Source of the DNA: Chlorocebus sabaeus
Taxonomy: Eukaryota; Chordata; Mammalia; Primates; Cercopithecidae
NCBI RefSeq assembly: GCF_047675955.1
Contig: NC_132910.1
Coordinates: forward strand, 89,430,923 to 89,494,922
DNA length: 64,000 bases
Direction of reading: 5' to 3'
Below the pieces are notes generated by a model. The model worked only from the letters and a program-made list of their open reading frames with translations. It searched no databases and was not told the origin of the DNA. Position 1 is the first letter of the stretch. Every line of letters starts with the position of its first letter. The translations under genes were made by a program, and so were the position numbers. Shown here piece after piece: positions 10,938-23,006 of the stretch.

Positions 10938-12160
10938 AGTACCTGCACCAAGGCATACATTAGTGAGGTTTCAGAACATCATGGATTGTTTTTAAACCTC
11001 AGAAACTCCCAAGGATAACAAACATGCCACGTGGAAAAAATCAGAAATCAAAAAGGCATATCACTAGGCACTAGAAGATAACTGGAAAGTCTTCAAAATT
11101 CTCAGGAAAAACTAATTTCGAACTAGACTTTTATATCCATCTAATATATTAATTAGAAAAATAGTATATAGACATATAATCTTTTAAGACTATTACCTTT
11201 CAAATATCAGAGTAAGTTCCTTGGAGAACATACTTCAAGAAAACCAAAGAATAAAGAGAAAAACGTGAAATCAAAGAAACAAGAGTGTCCATTTCTTTAA
11301 AAGGCAGTTAGAATTTCAAAGACAATATGTCTTATAGTAATATATTATCCTAAGAACGATCTTAGAAAATATTTGCTCCAAATTGGTGCCTTAGACTTCA
11401 TAGTGTGTTTAACCATATTGAAAGACCTATGGAAAACTAAGTAAATAAAAAACAAAGCAATTATTACCTTCAACAAAAACAAAAAGTTGTATAAGAAAGA
11501 AATTGTGATAATCATAGTAGACCATATGGCTTAGCCATTGGTCTAGCCATTATTTATGATAAATTTGTAAACATCAAATATTGATTAGCAAAAATCTATA
11601 CTAGACAGATGGGGAAAAGGAATTATGGGAGTGAGTATAAGGGATTATGATTCAGTATGAGAAAGTGAAATGCTCATTTTTCAAAGTGGAGAGTCAAAAA
11701 ATAGTACATAAAATTTCAAAATTAAGAACTAGTCATATGTGTTTGAAACTTAAAAATAAGGACGTAAATATTAGAATAAATGGTTAAAAGAGTTGAAAGC
11801 TGCTATCTTTGTTACAGAGATACTGGGGTTGTTCTGCTTGAACAGGAGACTGGTATTTTTCATTATAAATCACTGATTTTTATAAGGTGTTAATTTGACA
11901 TAAACAAAAATCAAATTTTTAATAAAAAGAGCCTAGTGATTATTTTAGCAAACAAATAACATTACTATAATTTCTCACTTGTACAAGTTTAATATTTTCC
12001 TTCATCTCCCTTTCCATCTGAACTGCTTTTTTTGCCAGATTAATCTTTCCACAGAGCAGCTCAAATCATGTTGTTTTGCTTAAAAACTTTAAGTGGCTAA
12101 ACTCATTAATTTGGCATCGGAGATCTTCACAACTTATTTTCCATCTATTTTTCCTTCCAT
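10938..12160. other. AT-rich single-copy sequence
   Basis: No gene, RNA or recognised repeat. Confidence 0.4.
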
Positions 12161-12164
12161 TAAT

Positions 12165-12262
12165 CAACAAATATTTGTGGAGCAATTGCTGCATGTTTTG
12201 TTGGACGCAAAGAGGACATAATGATGAAAAAGGCAGACATAATTCCGGTGTTCAAGGCACTT
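12165..12262 (-). repeat. L2 LINE fragment, 3' end
   Basis: 'aatcaacaaatatttgtgga' followed by a diverged 'gcaattgctgcatgtttt' is the reverse complement of the L2 3' terminus. Confidence 0.6.
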
Positions 12263-12299
12263 TAATTCAACATACTTCTGCTAACATCCTCTTTTCCCA

Positions 12300-12640
12300 G
12301 GCCTTTGTTCTAATACTTTCGGCTTGTCAGTCTTCTGCTTCACCTTCAAGCATGCATGTACAAGCTCTGGTTATATTTCAAGGCAGAATACAAATGCTAC
12401 GTCCTTCACAAAGTCCCCAAGTGGAAATTCATTTTTCTATTCCAAATGTCCTTTGAACTTTAGCCTCGTGGCTTTTATGCATTTTCTCACTATTACAGCA
12501 ACTCACAAATGTGTTATCATCCAAACTAGAACTTGGGTTCCTTGAGAAGAGGGATCCTGAAAGATTCATTTTCATATACCCTACGGTTCCCCTGCACATG
12601 GTAGATACTTAATAAAGTATTACCTGGATCATCCATTTGG
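12300..12640 (+). repeat. L2 LINE fragment, 3' end
   Basis: Diverged L2 in forward orientation. It ends with 'gggttccttgagaagaggga', then 'ctgcacatggtagatactta' and 'ataaag', equivalent to the L2 'aagctccttgagggcag … cacatagtagg … aataaa' terminus. Confidence 0.6.
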
Positions 12641-12719
12641 CATTTGTATAGTTTTACCTACAACATTGGAACACCATTTTAATAGTGGCTTATATACTAA
12701 GACATTTACTTTTTATTCT

Positions 12720-13067
12720 TTGTTAAATGTTTCATTTTAGAATAGTTTTAGGTTTACAGAAAAATTAGATGTTCCATTCTAGAATAGTTTTAGGTTTACA
12801 GAAAAATTACAAAGATAGTACAGAAAGCTCCCATGTACCTGACACGCAGCTTTCCCTATTAACACTGCACATTTGGCACAATTAATTAATATTTATACAT
12901 TGTTATTAATTAGTATGCACATTTTTGTATAGATTTCCTTAATTTTTACTTAATGCTCTTTTTTCTGTTCCTGGATCCCATCCAGATACTACATTTCATT
13001 TAGTTGTCAAGTCTTCTTAGCCTCCTCTTGGCTGTGACAGTTTCTCAGACTTTTCTTGTTTTTGATG
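12720..13067 (-). repeat. Old L1 (L1M group) 3' UTR, part 1
   Basis: The reverse strand carries the L1M 3' end: 'gtctgagaaactgtcacagc', the 'ggatgggatcc' segment and 'ttctgtaaacctaaaactat' near the tail. The tail unit is tandemly duplicated (12730-12808). The element continues at 13293-13532 and 14065-14496 after two LTR insertions. Confidence 0.7.
12730..12812. repeat. Tandem duplication of about 42 bp in the L1M tail
   Basis: 'agaatagttttaggtttaca' with its flanks occurs twice in a row, at about 12738-12757 and 12780-12799. The two copies differ at only a few bases. Confidence 0.85.
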
Positions 13068-13292
13068 ACAGTATTACTTTTCTTTTGCTGTAGTAAAATA
13101 TCACCACACACTCAGTGGCTTAAAATAATCTAAATTGATTATCTCCCAGTTCTGTAGACCATAAGTCTAATACAGATCTAACTGGGCTGAAATCAATGTG
13201 TCAGGAGGGCTCGGTCCTTTCTGGAGGCTCTAGAGAAGAGTCTATTTCCTCATCTTTTCCAGCACCTAGGGACCATTCACATTCCTACCGCA
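13068..13292 (-). repeat. MLT1-like LTR fragment
   Basis: 'cttttgctgtagtaaaatat' followed by 'cactcagtggcttaaaataa' and 'cccagttctgtagaccataa' is the reverse complement of an MLT1-group 3' end. It splits the old L1 3' UTR. Confidence 0.6.
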
Positions 13293-13532
13293 ATGACCCT
13301 TGATAGTTTGTAGTAGTATTGTTCAGGTATTTTATTGAATGTCCCTCAATGGATGTGCCTGGTATTAATATTTTTCTCATGATTAGACTTGGGTATGGTT
13401 GGGTTGGAGGGGGGAAACATCAGAGAGGTAATGTAACACTCTCATCACCCATCAAATGTACATGATTTACCAGCATGACTTACCACTATTGCTGTGAGCC
13501 CTGACCACCTGGCTAAGGCAACATTAGCCAGA
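13293..13532 (-). repeat. Old L1 (L1M group) 3' UTR, part 2
   Basis: Continues the same L1M consensus order ('gaatgtccctcaatggatg', 'tctcatgattagacttggg', 'gaccacctggctaaggcaac'). Confidence 0.65.
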
Positions 13533-14064
13533 TGTAGTAGACAGAATACTAGCCCCTGCTCCCGGCAAATGTTTCTATGCCCTAATCCTTGGAATCTGTG
13601 AATATGTCAGGTTACATGACAAAAAGAAATTAAGATTACTAATGGAATTAAGCTTTCCAATCAATGGACCTTCTGATAGGAAAGCTATCCCAAATTACCT
13701 GGGTAGGCCCAATGCAATCAAAAGGAAGAAGAAAGAGTCAGAGGAAAAGAAGAAAGCAGATGAAGGAAGCAGGTCCAAGTGACGTAATGTGAGAAGAACT
13801 GGACCTGTTGTTTTATGACTTTAAAGATAGAGAAAGGGGACCTTGAGCCAAGGAATATAGGCAGCCTCTAGAAGCTGGAGAAGGCAAGGAAACTGATTCT
13901 TTCCTGGAGCCCCCCAAAAAGAATGTAGTCCTGTCCACATCCCTGCTAAGACCTTGATGTTAGTCCAGTGTTAGAACCCCAAAACTGTAAGGTAATAAAG
14001 TTTCATTGTTTTACATCACTAACTTTGTGATCACTTGTTACAGCACCAATGGAAAACTAATACA
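13533..14064 (+). repeat. MLT1-group LTR
   Basis: Starts 'tgtagtagacagaatactag' and ends 'ggaaaactaataca', with MLT1 landmarks 'ttacctgggtaggcccaatg', 'gaagctggagaaggcaagga' and a polyadenylation signal 'aataaa' at about 13995. About 530 bp long, inserted into the old L1. The 5-bp target duplication is no longer clear. Confidence 0.75.
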
Positions 14065-14496
14065 TTGGGCTCTTCCACTGAGAAGTTACTCTCTTCAACC
14101 TCTTTCCATACTTTACTCTTTGGAAAGAGGCTACTGTGTGCACCAGCCATACTTAAGGAGTAGGAGTTATCCTCCACTTCCTTGGGGCTGGAGCAGCTAC
14201 ATAAATTCTTTGAAATTCTTCTGTAGAAGAAATTTGGTTATCTTCCCCCATTTGTTTGTTTATTTAGTCATTTACATCAGCATGGGCTCATGGATATTCA
14301 TGAATATTTAGGATTATAACCCAATATTGTCTCATTTGTTTTATTGCTCCAATTTTTTTTCAGTTTTAGCTCTTAGTTTTTTCAGTTGGCTTCTGTGTCT
14401 CTTTGACATACCTCTACCATTGTAGGGTTTTTTGAGCATTTCCTTATTTTCTGGCACTATAGTATGGTCCATACTTGTAAAGTCTGATGGTGGAAT
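14065..14496 (-). repeat. Old L1 (L1M group) 3' UTR, part 3
   Basis: Resumes the L1M order ('ctttccatactttactcttt', 'gctacataaattctttgaaa', 'ctcatggatattcatgaa', 'ctgtgtctctttgacata'). Confidence 0.65.
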
Positions 14497-14830
14497 ATGC
14501 AGGTTAGTTCAGTAGCTCCAGGGTATTATCAGAATATGACTCTTCCCTTTTGCTCTGCTATCCACAAAGTGCCAATAATGTATCCTTTCATGATCACGTG
14601 TTGTCTCCAGAACTTCAAGCATTACAGTATCATTCCAAAGTCTTCCCAAGCAGGAAGAGGGCAGGACCAAAAGAGCTTCATTCTTTTGTGCCTCTCTCAT
14701 AGGGATGCTAAATCCTTCTGAAAAGCTTCCATTTGATCTCCATTTATATTCCCTTGGCCAAAACTGGGTCACATGACCATTCCTGGCCCAGTTACTAGCA
14801 AAAAGATCTCCATGACTGGTTTTAACTGAT
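14497..14830. repeat. Probable old interspersed repeat, unclassified
   Basis: Phrases such as 'gggtcacatgaccattcctg' and a 'caggaagagggcaggacc' segment resemble an old mammalian repeat seen next to L1M ends, but I cannot name the family. Confidence 0.3.
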
Positions 14831-15263
14831 CATGTCCACTGGGGCTGGATACAATATCTAACCCCTGCCACCAAAAATAAACAAGTTGGAATTTGCTTGC
14901 AAAAACGAGGGAAGGAATGTAGTTTGTTCTTCAGTGGGCAAAAATCTCTGCATTTGACTAACAGATAATCTGTTTCATCTTGCTTTATTTTTAATATGAA
15001 CTGAATTTGAAAGACATAGCAGAAACACTGCACTGATTCATTAATCATCACATTTAAAAATACATTTCTCATGGTTTTGACAAGTATTGACAGCTGAAAA
15101 GACAAAAGTGTACTTTTCACATTGAAACAAAAAAAAATTTTTTTTAAGTTAGAAGCCTTAAAGGGAAAGTTACATATTTCAGGGCTTTGCAATACATATC
15201 CCAATTAAGATTCTCAAAAATCAGATTTACAAGGTGACTCATCTGTTTTTGTTTTGTTTTTGA
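14831..15263. other. Single-copy sequence
   Basis: Nothing recognised. The reverse frame at 14830-15204 has no domain. Confidence 0.35.
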
Positions 15264-15763
15264 TGTGTCAACTTATCTAGGCTACAGTGTCCAGTTATTT
15301 GATCAAACACCATCCTAGGTGTTGCTACGAAGGAACCTTGCATCTGTAATTAAAGCTCCTAGCCAGTTGACTTTGAGTGTGGTAGATTATCCATGGTAAT
15401 CTAAATGGGCATGATTGAATGAGCTAGAAAAACTTAAAAGCAAGGCTGATGTTGCACAGAAAGAGAAGAAATTCTGCCTATGGAGAGTAGCTCCCACTCA
15501 TGCCCCATATGTTGGAGCTTACCCATGAGCTTCCTTTCCTTATTGCCTGCCCAGTGGATTTCAGACTCACTTAAACAGCTCCCACAGTCCAGTCAGACAA
15601 TTCCTTGTAATAAATCTCTTTTCCTCCCTTCCTTACTCCCTCCCTTTCTTTTCTTCCACTCCATCTAGCTTTCTAGCTATCTACAACCTATCTATCATCC
15701 ATCTATCTGTCTATCTATCCATTCTACTAGTTCTGCTTCTTGGGCTGAACACTGACTGAAACA
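15264..15763 (+). repeat. LTR-like old repeat, family unassigned
   Basis: Starts 'tgtgtcaacttatctaggct' and ends 'ctgaacactgactgaaaca', with 'aataaa' at about 15610. This matches a known mammalian LTR-like repeat pattern, but I cannot name it with confidence. A TATC-rich microsatellite lies inside near the end. Confidence 0.5.
15672..15722. repeat. Imperfect (TATC)n microsatellite
   Basis: Runs of 'ctat' and 'ctatctat' with interruptions, just after the polyadenylation signal of the LTR-like repeat. Confidence 0.75.
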
Positions 15764-16590
15764 CTTAGAGATGAACTACTTCAGACAAGATCATCTTCTG
15801 GTTCTGTGTTCTAGTAACATTCCTTCTTCACCCCAATATTTCTAAAATGCTTTTTCTCTGAAAATTACGGTAACTCATATAGATAAAGAATTAGCAGTTT
15901 TACTGTGATCCATTCAGTGTTCAGTGCACTCTACCCAAGACACATTCTCCACAAGAAAATTTCTTCCAAGCTTGGCTAAATTAGAAGGGAGGATTTGAGG
16001 AAAGGTTGATATGAGGGAAAACTAGGGCAGAGTGCAGAAGGTGAGGACACATTCACAAGATGAAAAATAATACATGTTGACTTTTCGACAAAGTAAATAT
16101 GCCAGAAACATCTGCTGGTCTTTGGTGTTTTGAGTACCCCACAGGCTTGTTGACACAATGCTAGAAGTAAACAGGAATCCAAAGCTGACTGATTCTAACT
16201 CTGGCCTTTCAACAGGGGCCAAATAGCAGTGCTTGCTTTTATTTGTTTGAAAACAACTCCTCTAGCTTCCTTATTTGTGATGATACTGCAGCCCTTCTTC
16301 TTTCCGGGACACTTATTCAGATTTATTGCTTATCTTAAGAGTAATTCATGAACCACAGAAATTATTCTTTCCTATGAATCCATCTCAGGCAGTATCTTCA
16401 GATGAAAATCTCTGGTTCTTTGTATCTTACTGTAATCAGAGTAGCAGAGGGTTTGAAGACAGAATACCTAGATTTGAGACCTGTCAAATCTTATATCAGA
16501 ACACTCTCTATAGCCCTTTCCTCTTTATTTTTCACCATAATACTCACTACCTTCTTGCACTTAATATATCTATTCATCTCATTGGTTGTC
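15764..16590. other. Single-copy sequence
   Basis: No gene or repeat recognised. The overlapping short frames at 15976-16222 and 16326-16628 have no domain. Confidence 0.35.
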
Positions 16591-16705
16591 TATCTCCCCT
16601 ACTAGAATACAAACTCCAAGAGGGCTAGGATTTTCTTCCATGAAATCACTGCCATATCCCAGTATTCAGTGCATTTCCTAAACATAGTAGATGCTAACTA
16701 TTGAA
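16591..16705 (+). repeat. L2 LINE fragment, 3' end
   Basis: 'ctactagaatacaaactcca' then 'agagggctaggattttc' and 'aacatagtagatgctaacta' follow the L2 terminal order. Confidence 0.55.
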
Positions 16706-19599
16706 CCAACAAGCCTCACTCTGTTACTCTATTTGTAATGTGGACATAATAATAGAATCTAATTTACTACATTAGTATAAGGGGAAAATATGAATGCATG
16801 TGGCACTCTGGGATATCTCGGTCAGCCTGAACTCAAACTTTCTATAAGGATTTCAACATCTGCTTCTTTCCAAATAGAGTCTATGGAAGACAGAAAAACA
16901 GGGAGCAGAAATAAAGCATTAATTAATTTTAGCCTTTCTCAGAATTTACTATTCTGCTATCTATAATTTTTTAATTCTTTATCTATAACATTGTTGTGTG
17001 CTGTAATTCATTGAGAAGTTTGTTTATTTGCTTTAACCTGTCCCACACTAAGTAGGGATTTAGGAAAAGCTTCTTCTGCTTATCATTTAGTCAAGTCAGT
17101 CAGCCAGTCACCAAATAGGATAATGGCTGCCTGGCTTGATGCTGGAAGTGCTGAAGTATTAATGATCAATAACATATTCGTTCCAGTAACTAATAATAAT
17201 ATCAAGCAAATTTTCTTCAGACATAACCCAAATACCTTAGGTTACACTTGGCAGTTTATATATCTTATTGTTTCTTTAGTGGAAATGAAAAAAAAAAAAA
17301 AAAAGATATTCCCCCCTTGCAGTAAAATACTGAACAGAGCTTGCAAATAAGCTAATTTGAATATTCAGATTTTAACCCTGAGATCAAAAAACAGAAATTT
17401 GCAAGGCTTCATTCTCTAATACCCCATAATTGAGAATGAATGATCCAATGTTAAATAAAATATATTCGTGTATTAAGTTCACAGGAACGTAAACAAGAAT
17501 GTTAACAGTGGTTCTCTCTGGGTCATGGGCGATGTGTGTTGTTGATATCTTTATTTTTTTTCTGCAGTGAGCATGCATTATTCATATGCTAATAATAAAA
17601 AGAAAAAAATATTTTTTCTTTAAAATTGCATTTTAGATGTTGGGGTAATAGAAATTTTGCAACTGTCTGCAAAGTCTTATTACCATTAAATAAGTAGAAT
17701 AAGGGGGAAAGGTAAAAAACAAAACAGGAGTTTAACACTTGAAAATAGGTAACCACAGGTCATATAAGTAATGTGCAGTCAAAAGTTCAATAAACAAACG
17801 GTTTTGGCAGCACAGTTAAACCATTTATAAGCAACTTCTCTTGGCCTTTCTGATATTTTCCCGTAAACACTAGGATATCACTGTGGTTACGGACTGCCAG
17901 GCTATCGGCAGGGGACAAAACACAAAGCACATTTTTTACTAATACTATTTTATTTTAAAATGCAATTGATCTTAAGTTACCTCCACAACTGCAAATTGGG
18001 GGCTTTTCAAGTAATTTATAGGGAAAAACTGTGAAGTTTATCTTTGAAATGAAATGAAATAATACCTGCACTTCCTACTTTGGGGAAATTTTATGTTAAA
18101 TCACGCCGACAGGCAGAGATGACAAAACACTGAGAAATATTTAAAGATTTCATTTCTCTTCCTGATAACGACAAGGTTCATTTTGTGCTCTCAGAGGGGA
18201 AATCAAATCTGATTTACCGTCAACTACCTCAGTGCCATGATCCACATTTCATATTCTTTAAGCAGCCTCAGCATAGCAGCGATATTACTGTCCTTTCACA
18301 ATGTGGCTGATCAACTGCCAAAGGCCTGACAAATCATCAAATGCTTTCATTTAAAACTACCTGTTTCTTTATCATGATAAAGCATGATGCACAGCATGTG
18401 GCAAACTATCATAATTTTATTGGCAAAAGGAAGCTTGATTTACACAATCTTTCTTTGAAAGGGAAAACAGTAGCAGTGAAAGGGACAGACTACATCTAGA
18501 TGTATTCTTCCATTCGTCTCACTTTCCCTCCTTTCTTTGTTTCACCTAAACAGCAAAATATCTCACTCCCTTCCTTGGCCCTGTCTGAGAAAAGCTCAAG
18601 AAAGATAACCAGAAAAGCATCTGAAAAGTAACATTGATCAGCCTTATTCTCATAATCCTCAAATTACAATTCTGATCTTGAACCCCAAGCAGGCCAGCAG
18701 TAATCTAAAAGGAAATGTTAGTGAACAGGCAATGAACTTAAACATTCAGCAGAGAAGGAATTAAAATGTCTAATCATCCTACCAAGCTCATAAGATGTAG
18801 CAAAGCAAATGCTACCTGCCTAGATTGAATTACTGCTTGGAGCAAACATTGTTTGCATCTCTTTAAAGATATGTGGGGGTTATATTTTATTGTTTCTAGT
18901 TTTCTACTGGAGCTAGATCCAACTTAGTCAAAATTGTGGTGCTTGATAAAACTCCCAGGGGCACCTCCACATTCCCAAGTCTGCCCCAAGTCATCATTAT
19001 GGCCTATTTGGGTTTTCCTTTTTCCTCCGTGACAACTGCCATAAATTTCCAGTGATAAGATTCGGAAGTAGAATGAGGAAGGTAAGAGACAATTTTCTGT
19101 GTTCTTGAAAAGATATCAAGATGAAGAATATACTTTATCCATCAGTGTTTTCCTCTTGGATAACTGAGAGCAGAAAGTTAAAAAAAAAAAAAAAAAAGTT
19201 TGGAAAGCCAGGTTGGTGATTCAAGGAAACTTTATAAAGCAAAACAAAACAGCATGGTGAATACTAACTTTAACACAAAGAATAACTAATTGCCCATTTT
19301 TCCTTTTCCAGAATCTAAAATCATTTGAAAGAATTGTATCAAACTTGCTTTGCCTTTCTACTCAAAATCATGACCTCCTTTTAGAATCATATGTTCCCTA
19401 CCAAGACCTGGACTCTTGCCATTCACAAAAGAGAAACATAGCTTTCTATTTAGTAATTCAGTCTTGTTATTGGACCACCTTTTAATTTAAAACATTTAAA
19501 GTTCAACTACGTCCCTTTATCTCAGAATTACTAGGAAATACAGAACTAAAATTATTCATATTACCAACCCCTTCTATGTGGAGAAAAAAATTAAAAAGT
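16706..19599. other. Mostly repeat-free single-copy block
   Basis: About 2.9 kb without a recognised interspersed repeat. It has two A-runs (about 17288-17304 and 19181-19197). The stretch 17800-18860 is balanced in composition and looks like typical non-coding single-copy DNA. No splice-flanked open frame was found, and conservation cannot be judged from one sequence. Confidence 0.4.
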
Positions 19600-21108
19600 A
19601 AAAATAATATTTTATGAAAGAAAAATGTTTTCCCAGATAAACAAAAGCTGAGAGATTTCATCAACACCAGACCTGTCCTACAAACAATGCTAAAGGAAAT
19701 ACTTCAATCTGAAAGCAAAAGGTGTTAAAGAGCAACACAAATATCATCTGAGGGTACAAAACTCCCTGGTAATAGTAAGTACACAACAAAACCCAGAATA
19801 CTATAATACTGTAATTGTGAATATATAAACTACTTATATCTTAAGTAGACAGACTAAAAGATGAACCAATTCGAAAAAAATTACAACTTTTCAAGACATA
19901 CATAGACAATACAATAAGATATAAATACAAACAACAAAACATTAAAAAGTGGGAGGATGAAGTTAAAATGTGGAGTCTTCATTAGTTTTCTTTGCTTGTT
20001 TGTTTGTGCAATCAGTGTTGAATTGCCATCAGTTTAAATTAATGGGAGTATACGATATTATCTGCAGTCCTCATGGTAACCTTAAATCTGAAAACATGCA
20101 CAAATACACAACAACTAAGAAGCAAGGCATTAAAACACATCACCAGTGAAAATTACCTTCATGAAAAGGAAGACAAGAAGGAAGGAAAAAAAAAAGATAA
20201 GACCACAAAACAACCAGAAAATAAATAACGAAATGGCAGGAGTAAGTCCTTACTTATTAATAATAACATTGAATGCAAATGGACTAAGTTCTTCAATCAA
20301 AAGATATGGAATGGCTGAATGGATTAACAAAAAACACCCAATATCAGTCACCTATAACAAACACTTCACCCCATAAAGACACACATAGACTAATAAAAGG
20401 GATGAAAAAATATAGGCCATGCAAATGGAAACCTATTAAGAGCAGGAGTAGCTAAGACAAAATAGACTTCAAGACAAAAACTGTAAAAAGAGACAAAGAA
20501 GGTCACTACATAATTTGCTATTGTATTATTATACATAATTTGCTAAATATTATTATACAAATAATATTTGCTAAATATATACAGCAAATATTATTAGAGC
20601 TAAAAGGAGAGATAGACCCCAATAAAATAACAGCTAGAGACCTCAGACCTCAACACTCCACTTTCAGCCTTGGACAGATCATTCAGACAAAAAATCAACA
20701 AGAAACATCAGACTTAATCTGCACCACGGACCAAATGGACCTAACAGATATCATGCAATGAGTACAGAATACACTTTCTTCTCCTCAGTATGTGGATCAG
20801 TTTCAAAGACAGACCATATGTTAGGTCACAAAACAACTCTTGAAACATTCAAAAAATAGAAATTATATGAAGTATCTTCTCTGACCACAGTGAAATAAAA
20901 CTAGAAATCAATAACAAGAGGAGTTTTGGAAACTATACAAATACCTGGAAATTAAACAATATGCTTCTTAAGGACCAGTGGGTCAATGAAGAAAAAAGAT
21001 GGAAATTGAAAAATTTTTTGAAACAAAAGATAATGGAAACACAACATACCAAAACCTATCAGATACACCAAAAGCAGTACTCAGAGGGAAGTTTACACCT
21101 ATAAGCAC
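19600..21108 (+). mobile_element. Old L1 (L1PB/L1MA-like), 5' portion
   Basis: From the ORF1 end ('aacaaaagctgagagatttc') through the inter-ORF region into the ORF2 endonuclease (frame 20146-20376: LLIITLNANGLSSSIKRYG). It is heavily mutated. The sequence stops at the THE1 insertion and resumes at 23382 in register. Confidence 0.85.
20505..20605. repeat. Short AT-rich tandem repeat within the old L1
   Basis: 'ataatttgct' and 'ataatatttgctaaatat' variants recur about three times with a 'tattattata' spacer, replacing a simpler segment in ordinary L1 copies. Confidence 0.6.
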
Positions 21109-21458
21109 TGTATTAGTCTGTTTTAACACTGCTCATAAAGACACACCTGAGACTGGGTAATTTATAAAGAAGAGGTTTAATGGACTCAGTTCCATGTGGC
21201 TGGGGAGGCCTCACAATCATGGTGGAAGACACATCTTACATGGCAGCAGTAAAGAGAGAATGAGAGTCAAGTGAAAAGGGAAATGACGTATAAAACCGTC
21301 AGATTTCATGAGACTTATTCACTACCACAAGAACAATATGGGGGAAACTGTGCCCATGATTCCATTATCTTCCACTGGCTCCCTCCCATAACACATGGGA
21401 ATCATGGGAGCTACAATTTAAGATGAGATTTGGCTGGGAACACAGCCAAACCATATCA
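21109..21458 (-). repeat. THE1 LTR (3' LTR of a reverse-strand element)
   Basis: 350 bp from 'tgtattagtctg' to 'aaccatatca'. THE1-type text includes 'gtggctggggaggcctcaca', 'tcaagtgaaaagggaaatg' and 'gggagctacaatttaagatg'. Just to its right, 21465-21478 is the complement of a purine-rich tract, as expected beside a 3' LTR. Left target copy AGCAC is at 21104-21108. Confidence 0.9.
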
Positions 21459-21996
21459 TCCTACCTGGCCCCTCCCAAATCTCATGTCCTCACATTTCAA
21501 AACCAACCATGCCTTCCCAAAAGCCTCCCAAAGGCTAAACTCATTTCAGCATTAACTCAAAAGTCCACGGTCTGAAGTCTTATATAAGACAAGGCAAGTC
21601 CCTTCCATATATGAGCCAGTAAAATCAAAAGCAAGTTAGTTACTTCCTGGATAAAATGGGGATACAGGCATTGGATAAATACAGCCCTTCCAAATGGGAG
21701 AAATTGAGCAAAATAAAGGGGCTACAGGTCACATGCAAGTCTGAAATCTAGTGGGGTAGTCAAATCTTAATGCTCCAAAATAACCTCCTTTGACTCCATG
21801 TCTCATATCCAGGTCACGCTGATGTAAGAGATGGGTTCCCATGGTCTTAGGCAGATCTACCCCTGTGGCTTTGCAGGGTACAACCTCATTCCCAGCTGCT
21901 TTCATGGGCTGGTGTTGTCTGCAGGTTCTCCAGGTATATGGTGCAAGCTGTCAGTGGATCTGCCATCCTAGGGTCTGGAGTACAGTGGCCCTTTTC

Positions 21997-22569
21997 TCAC
22001 AGCCCTGCTAGGCAGTGTCCAATGGGGACTCTGTGTGGGGGCTCTGACCCCTCATTTCCCTTCCACACTGCTCTAGCAGAGATTCTCCATGAGGGGCCCA
22101 CCCCTGCAGCAAATTTCTGCCTGGACCAGGTATTTTCATACATCCTCTGAAATCTAGGCGGAGGTTCCCAAATCTCAGTTCTTGACTCCTGTGCCACCGA
22201 AGGCTCAACACCACATGAAAGCTGCCAAGGCTTGGGGTTTGCACCCTCTGAAGCCATGGCCCAAGCTGTACCTTGGACCTTTTTAGTCATGGCTGGAGCA
22301 GCTGGGCCACAGGGAACCAAGTCCCTAGACTGCACACAGCGAAGGGACCCTTGGCCCAGCCCACAAAACCACTCTTTTCTCCTAGGCCTCTCACCACCAT
22401 GTGATGAGAGAGGCTGCTGCAAAGTTCTCTGAAGTGTCCTGGAGACATTTTCCCCATGGTCTTGGTGATTCACATTTGGCTTCTCATTGCTTATGCAAAT
22501 TTCTGCCTCTAGCTTGAATTTCTCCTCAGAAAATGGGTATTTCTTTTCTATTGCAATGTCAGGCTGCAA
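21997..22569 (-). pseudogene. THE1 internal open frame, downstream piece (190 codons)
   Basis: Reverse-strand frame lying in the central and 3' part of the THE1 internal region. I recognise no conserved domain: no retroviral zinc knuckle, protease or polymerase motif is visible. It is out of frame with the upstream piece (22599-23006), so the original long THE1 frame is broken between them. The relationship to gag is weak in MaLR elements and is only inferred from position. Its survival over 190 codons may be chance or mild sequence bias, since the region is fairly GC-rich for this window. No product is expected. Confidence 0.6.
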
Positions 22570-22598
22570 ATTCTCTGAACTTTTATGCTGTTTCCCTT

Positions 22599-23006
22599 TT
22601 AAAACTGAATGCCTTTAATAGCATCCAAGTCACCTCTTGAATGCTTTGTTGCTTTGAAAATTTCTTCCACCAGCCACCCTAAATTATCTCTTTCGAGTTC
22701 AAAGTTCCACAAATCTCTAGGGCAGGGGCAAAATGCTGCCAGTCTCTTTGCTAAAATATAACAAGAGTCACCTTTACTCCAGTTCCCAAGAAGTTCCTCA
22801 TCTCCATCTGAGACCATCTCAGCTTGGATTTCATTGTCCCTATCATTATCAGCATTTTGGTCAAAGCTATTCAACAAATCTCTAGGGAGTTCCAAATTTT
22901 CCCACATTTTCCTGTCTTCCTCTGAGTCCTCCAAACTGTTCCAACCTCTGCCTGTTACCCAGTTCCAAAGTCGCTTCCACATTTTGGGGTATCTTTTCAG
23001 AAGCAT
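22599..23006 (-). pseudogene. THE1 internal open frame, upstream gag-position piece (135 codons)
   Basis: Reverse-strand frame starting about 20 bases inside the 5' LTR boundary, where MaLR elements have a gag-related frame. The protein is acidic and tryptophan-rich (KMWKRLWNWV near the start, GNWSKGDSCYILAKRLA near residue 74), which is typical of the THE1 internal product. It ends at 22599 and the continuation lies in another frame. No known functional domain is visible. It is a remnant and not a host gene. Confidence 0.65.

Noticed and set aside
15672..15722. CRISPR-like short repeats
   Set aside because: TATC repeats with no spacers in primate nuclear DNA; a plain microsatellite.
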